64,000 nucleotides of DNA from Nocardiopsis suaedae (GTDB lineage: Bacteria > Actinomycetota > Actinomycetes > Streptosporangiales > Streptosporangiaceae). Below are positions 60,710 to 64,000 of this stretch, one piece after another. The first letter of the stretch is position 1; every line of letters begins with the position of its first letter. Location of the stretch: NCBI RefSeq assembly GCF_027706745.1, contig NZ_JAQFWP010000031.1, positions 1 through 64,000 of the forward strand, read 5' to 3'. The translations under genes and the position numbers were made by a program. The notes beneath the pieces are model-generated. The model worked only from the letters and a program-made list of their open reading frames with translations. It was not told the DNA's origin and made no database searches.

Positions 60710-61581
60710 GGCTGCGCATCCGGGGGCTCACCGCCGGGTGGTCCCGGCTCCCGGCGGTGGAGGGCGTCGACGCCGACGTGCCCGAGGGGTCCTTCACCGC
60801 GCTCGTGGGCCCCAACGGCAGCGGCAAGTCCACCCTGCTGAAGACCGTCTACCGGGCGCTGCGCCCGCGCGCCGGGCGCCTGCTGCTGGGTGAGGAGGAC
60901 CTGCTCGGGCTGGACCCGCGGGAGGCCGCGCGCCGGGTGGGCGTGCTCGGCCAGGACCAGGACGGCGGGTTCGACTTCACCGCCCGTGAGGCGGTGGCCC
61001 TCGGGCGCGTCCCGCACACCGGCCCCTTCGGCGGCCTCGGCGCCGCGGACCGGGCGGCGGTCGCCGAGGCGCTGGAGCTCACCGGCTGCGCCGTGTTGGC
61101 GGACCGTCCGCTGTCCCGGCTGTCCGGCGGCGAGCGGCAGCGGGTGCTACTGGCCCGCGCGCTCGCCCAGCGGCCGCGCCTGCTGGTGCTCGACGAGCCC
61201 ACCAACCACCTGGACCCGCACCACCAGTTCGCGGTGCTGGAGCTGGTGGCGGGGCTGGGCACCACCGTGCTCGCCGCCCTGCACACCCTGGACCTGGCGG
61301 CGGGCTACGCCGACCGGGTGGTGGCGATGCGGGCGGGCCGGGTGGCGGCGGCCGGGCCGCCCGAGGAGGTGTTCGCGCCCGAGCCGCTGCGCGCGGTGTT
61401 CGGGCTGGAGGGCACGCTGCTGCCCGACCCGGTGACCGGGCGGCTGCGGCTGCTCACCCGCCCAGTCGGCGCTCCAGCAGGGCGCGGTGGGTCGGGCACG
61501 CCTCGGTGTGGAGAGCGCGGCCCTCGCCGGTGCACTGGACGAACAGGGCGCGGCGGTCCTGGTCGCACATGGCGCGGGTGA
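60706..61581 (+). CDS. ABC transporter ATP-binding protein (FecE/BtuD type)
   Basis: A 291-residue ATPase of the iron-chelate importer. Walker A is GPNGSGKSTLLK (about residues 37-48), Q-loop VGVLGQDQDGGFDF, signature LSGGERQR, Walker B LLVLDEPTNHLD and switch His in LAALHTLDLA. The family domain ends near residue 250 (LLPDPVTGRL). The last 40 residues (from about PVGAPAGRGG) are Arg/Gly-rich, resemble no ATPase tail, and are read from the antisense of the MarR gene, which overlaps by 128 bp. An ancestral stop codon was probably lost. Confidence 0.9.
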   Translation: MRLRIRGLTAGWSRLPAVEGVDADVPEGSFTALVGPNGSGKSTLLKTVYRALRPRAGRLLLGEEDLLGLDPREAARRVGVLGQDQDGGFDFTAREAVALGRVPHTGPFGGLGAADRAAVAEALELTGCAVLADRPLSRLSGGERQRVLLARALAQRPRLLVLDEPTNHLDPHHQFAVLELVAGLGTTVLAALHTLDLAAGYADRVVAMRAGRVAAAGPPEEVFAPEPLRAVFGLEGTLLPDPVTGRLRLLTRPVGAPAGRGGSGTPRCGERGPRRCTGRTGRGGPGRTWRG

Positions 61582-61834
61582 CCAGGCCCTGCTTCTCCAG
61601 GCGGGCCACCGAGCGGGACAGCGCGCTCTGGCTCAGGTACACGCGCTCGCCGAGCTCCTGCATCCGGACCTTGCCGCCGTCGGCGGACATGAGCAGGTCC
61701 AGGACCTCGAAGTCGCTCATCCCGATGCCGTGGCGCTCCTGGAGGTCCCGGTCCAGCGCGCACGACAGGTCGCTGTAGCAGGAGAGCACCTCGCGCCAGC
61801 GGGCGACGAGGGCGGCCTCGCGTGTCGGGCTCAT
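61454..61834 (-). CDS. MarR family transcriptional regulator
   Basis: A 126-residue winged-helix repressor. The HTH spans about residues 45-95 (MSDFEVLDLLMSADGGKVRM, LGERVYLSQSALSRSVARLE) followed by the wing KQGLVTRAMCDQDRRALFVQ. It is divergent from a DHA2 drug exporter, and the 87-bp gap contains three near-palindromes on a 15-bp period, so it should repress both genes until a ligand binds. The ATG at 61834 is taken; one at 61861 would place the first operator inside the gene. Its 3' end overlaps the ATPase gene. Confidence 0.88.
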   Translation of the reverse strand: MSPTREAALVARWREVLSCYSDLSCALDRDLQERHGIGMSDFEVLDLLMSADGGKVRMQELGERVYLSQSALSRSVARLEKQGLVTRAMCDQDRRALFVQCTGEGRALHTEACPTHRALLERRLGG

Positions 61835-61857
61835 GGCGCGGATCTTAACATGCCCGA

Positions 61858-61898
61858 ACATTTAATGTCCAAGCATTTAATGCGTCGACATTTGATGC
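61858..61898. promoter_or_regulatory. Triple MarR operator
   Basis: ACATTTAATGT (61858), GCATTTAATGC (61873) and ACATTTGATGC (61888) are three 11-bp near-palindromes, each separated by 4 bp, giving an exact 15-bp period. They fill the gap between the divergent MarR and MFS genes. Confidence 0.7.
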
Positions 61899-61921
61899 AC
61901 GCGCATGTAAGGTCTCCGGCC

Positions 61922-63391
61922 ATGACCACATCGGCCGCACCGGCGTCCACCGCGACGCCGCCCTCCCGTCCGACCCCTCCGTCCCCGCACCCCCAGGGCT
62001 GGAACGTCCGCACCTGGGGCCTGCTCATCGTGCTGTGCCTGGCGCTCTTCCTCGACGCCCTCGACGTGTCGATGATCAACGTCGCGCTCCCCTCCATCGG
62101 GGCCGACCTGGGCATGGGCACCGCCGGACTGCAGTGGGTCGTCTCCGGCTACGTGCTCGGGTTCGGCGGCCTGCTGCTGCTCGGCGGGCGCACCGCCGAC
62201 CTGCTCGGCCGCCGCCGGGTGTTCCTCGCCGCACTGGCCGCCTTCGCGCTGGCCTCGCTGCTCGGCGGGCTGACCGACAGCCCCGGACTGCTCATCGCCC
62301 TGCGCTTCGCCAAGGGCGTGGCCGCCGCCTTCACCGCCCCCACCGGCCTGTCCATCATCACCACGAACTTCACCGAGGGCCCAGACCGCAACCGCGCCCT
62401 GAGCGTGTACACCGTCTTCGGCGCCAGCGGCTTCTCCTCCGGGCTGATCTTCGGCGGCCTGATGACCCGCCTGGGCTGGGAGTGGACCTTCTTCTTCCCC
62501 GTCCCCTTCGCCGCCGCCGCGCTGGTCACCGGGTACTTCCTCATCCCCCGCGACCGCCCCGCCGCCACCGGCGGGTACGACCTGCCCGGCGCCGCCGCCT
62601 CCACCGGCGCCCTGCTGGTGCTCGTCTACACGGTGGTCACCGCGCCCGAGCGCGGCTGGTCCCACCCGCTCACCCTCGGCCTGTTCACCGCGGCCGCGGC
62701 GCTGGCCGCCTCCTTCGTCCTCATCGAGCGGCGGGTGGCCCACCCCCTGGTCCGGCTGGGCATCCTGCGCAGCGGCACCCTGGTGCGGGCCAACCTGGCG
62801 ATGATGGCCCTGTTCGGCTCCTTCGCCAGCTTCCAGTTCCTGCTGACCCTGTTCCTGCAGCAGGCGCTGGGCCGCACCCCGCTGGAGATGGCGCTGGCCC
62901 TGCTGCCCACCGGCCTGCTGGTCGCCCTCAGCGCCTTCTTCTCCGACCGGCTGATCGACCGGGTGGGCACGCCCCGCCTCATCGTCGCCGGGCTCGTCTC
63001 CCTGTCCGCCGGATACCTGCTCTTCCTGCGGGTGGACACCGACCCGGTGTACGCCACCATGATCCTGCCCACCGCGCTGCTGCTCGGCGGCGGCTTCGCC
63101 CTCGGCTTCCCCGCCATCAACGTGCAGGCCACCGCCGGGGTGCACGACGACGAGCAGGGGCTGGCCGCCGGGCTGGTGCAGACCTCCGGGCAGCTCGGCG
63201 GGGCCGTCGTCCTCGCGGTCACCACGGCCGTCGTCGCCGTCGACCACGCCACCGGCGCGGGCGCGGGCGCGGACGGCGGACCGGCCGCGATGCTGGAGGC
63301 CTTCCGGCCCGGCCTGGGGTTCGTCACCGCCGTGGCGCTGGCGGGCGCGGCCCTGACCCTGGTGCCGCTGCTGGTGCGGCGGCGCGGCTGA
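61922..63391 (+). CDS. MFS drug exporter, DHA2 (EmrB/QacA) family
   Basis: A 489-residue exporter with 14 hydrophobic segments. The first helix reads LALFLDALDVSMINVALPSI (motif D1, LDxTxVNVALP type), motif A GGRTADLLGRRRVFLAALAA follows, and the motif C-like GASGFSSGLIFGGLMT lies in helix 5. A 30-residue Pro/Thr-rich cytoplasmic lead precedes it. It expels lipophilic drugs in exchange for protons. Repression by the divergent MarR, with release by substrate, is the usual circuit. Confidence 0.92.
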   Translation: MTTSAAPASTATPPSRPTPPSPHPQGWNVRTWGLLIVLCLALFLDALDVSMINVALPSIGADLGMGTAGLQWVVSGYVLGFGGLLLLGGRTADLLGRRRVFLAALAAFALASLLGGLTDSPGLLIALRFAKGVAAAFTAPTGLSIITTNFTEGPDRNRALSVYTVFGASGFSSGLIFGGLMTRLGWEWTFFFPVPFAAAALVTGYFLIPRDRPAATGGYDLPGAAASTGALLVLVYTVVTAPERGWSHPLTLGLFTAAAALAASFVLIERRVAHPLVRLGILRSGTLVRANLAMMALFGSFASFQFLLTLFLQQALGRTPLEMALALLPTGLLVALSAFFSDRLIDRVGTPRLIVAGLVSLSAGYLLFLRVDTDPVYATMILPTALLLGGGFALGFPAINVQATAGVHDDEQGLAAGLVQTSGQLGGAVVLAVTTAVVAVDHATGAGAGADGGPAAMLEAFRPGLGFVTAVALAGAALTLVPLLVRRRG

Positions 63392-63422
63392 GCAGGGCCG
63401 GACCGCGGCGCGGCCGACCGGG

Positions 63423-64000
63423 TCAGATCGACCCGGTCAGCCGCGCCACCAGCGCGAACAACCCCATCGACCAGGCCAGCACCGCGCACACCGCGACCAC
63501 GGCCACGATCTCGATCCCGTTCAGCGTGCGGCGCAGCGAGGCCCGCGGCACCTCCGCCAGGCGGATCCGGCTGAGCAGCGCCAGCACCGCGCCCGCCGCC
63601 AGGGCCAGCGCCGGAAGCCACGGGCCCAGCGCCGGGAGCAGGCCGTAGGCGCCGACCGCCGCCGCGCCCACCCCCAGCGCCCCGCCCAGGCGCAGCGGGA
63701 GCGCGTGCCGGACCCGGTCGAACAGCCGCGACCGGAACACCAGCAGCACCGCCACCAGCGCCGCCAGCAGCACGTCCGGGACCCCGCCGCCGACCGCCGC
63801 CAGCAGCGGCACGGTCAGCGCCCCCGCCACCGCGGTGCCCAGCACCAGCCCGAGCAGCAGCCGGTCGCTGGAGGTCAGGGTCTCCTCGAACCGGCCGGTC
63901 TCCACCTGGCCGGAGTGCCGCACCTCGTAGTCCAGCGCGGACAGGCCGCCCATCACCAGGGCGACCCGCGGCAGCGCGCCCACGGCCAGCACCAGCGCCA
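63423..64000 (-). CDS. Type VII secretion membrane protein EccD, 3' part
   Basis: The last 192 residues of a polytopic membrane protein whose 5' end lies beyond the right edge. Several helices are visible (DRLLLGLVLGTAVAGALTVP, DVLLAALVAVLLVF, LPALALAAGAVLALL, IVAVVAVCAVLAWSMGLFAL). RVALVMGGLSALDYEVRHSG, RSRLFDRVRHALPLRLGG and the NGIEIVAVVAV end resemble EccD, the channel subunit of ESX secretion. If correct, the rest of the secretion locus lies to the right, which gives the WXG100 proteins at 57.9-58.5 kb a possible machine. Confidence 0.65.
   Translation of the reverse strand, partial: ALVLAVGALPRVALVMGGLSALDYEVRHSGQVETGRFEETLTSSDRLLLGLVLGTAVAGALTVPLLAAVGGGVPDVLLAALVAVLLVFRSRLFDRVRHALPLRLGGALGVGAAAVGAYGLLPALGPWLPALALAAGAVLALLSRIRLAEVPRASLRRTLNGIEIVAVVAVCAVLAWSMGLFALVARLTGSI

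Overview
The window is very GC-rich actinomycete DNA: third positions are mostly G or C, GTG starts are frequent, stop/start overlaps of the GTGA and ATGA type are common, and GC hairpins lie between genes. A chaplin, WXG100 proteins, an EccD fragment, SARP and PucR regulators and tandem subtilisins point to a sporulating member of the Streptosporangiales or Streptomycetales. A Nocardiopsis-like organism is my best guess, but this is inference from gene content and not a database match.

Layout. (1) 1-12.3 kb is mostly metabolic and regulatory: an AbrB protein, a DUF418 membrane protein, a tartrate/malate-type dehydrogenase with an alpha/beta hydrolase under a divergent LysR, a TetR/SDR pair, an inducible beta-lactamase module arranged like blaB-blaA-blaL of Streptomyces cacaoi, a CopZ-like chaperone, an L,D-transpeptidase and a sodium:solute symporter. 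(2) 12.3-14.75 kb has no convincing gene. It is a mosaic of repeats: ~218-bp modules in both orientations, long palindromes, and a 321-bp element whose sister copy sits at the left edge of the window. (3) 14.75-18.2 kb holds a heterodimeric ABC exporter with one degenerate ATP site, behind an iron-box-like sequence.

(4) 18.7-41.1 kb is a phenazine biosynthetic locus. It contains a GAF/PucR regulator, an IS701-transposase-like protein without its catalytic residues, a transaldolase-like protein without the Schiff-base lysine, phzC-phzD-phzE, a SARP, phzB-phzG-phzF, a LysR divergent from a complete cydABDC operon, and then a second phzB with an O/N-methyltransferase, a [2Fe-2S] ferredoxin and a ferredoxin reductase. 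The enzymes form the usual route: PhzC feeds the shikimate pathway, PhzE makes 2-amino-2-deoxyisochorismate, PhzD makes DHHA, PhzF isomerises it, PhzB condenses two molecules, PhzG oxidises, and the methyltransferase decorates. The two phzB promoters share three TAT-headed heptamers at the same spacing (11 and 21 bp) ending 8 bp before a -10-like hexamer, which is a SARP operator architecture. The bd oxidase genes lie between these two units and could give phenazine-tolerant respiration.

(5) 41.2-55.2 kb: a short chaplin; a cupin plus the two halves of a Tm-1-like protein; a sigma factor with a SnoaL-like tail; MscS; a long acyl-CoA dehydrogenase behind a palindromic operator; an MFS/GntR pair; a PrsW-like membrane protease; an orphan small protein with a long leader; and two tandem secreted subtilisins with a near-identical central block. 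(6) 55.3-64 kb: a four-gene WXG100/membrane protein/protein-kinase operon, an Fe3+-siderophore/B12 ABC importer, a MarR/MFS drug-efflux pair with three 15-bp-spaced operators, and the 3' part of an EccD gene running off the right edge.
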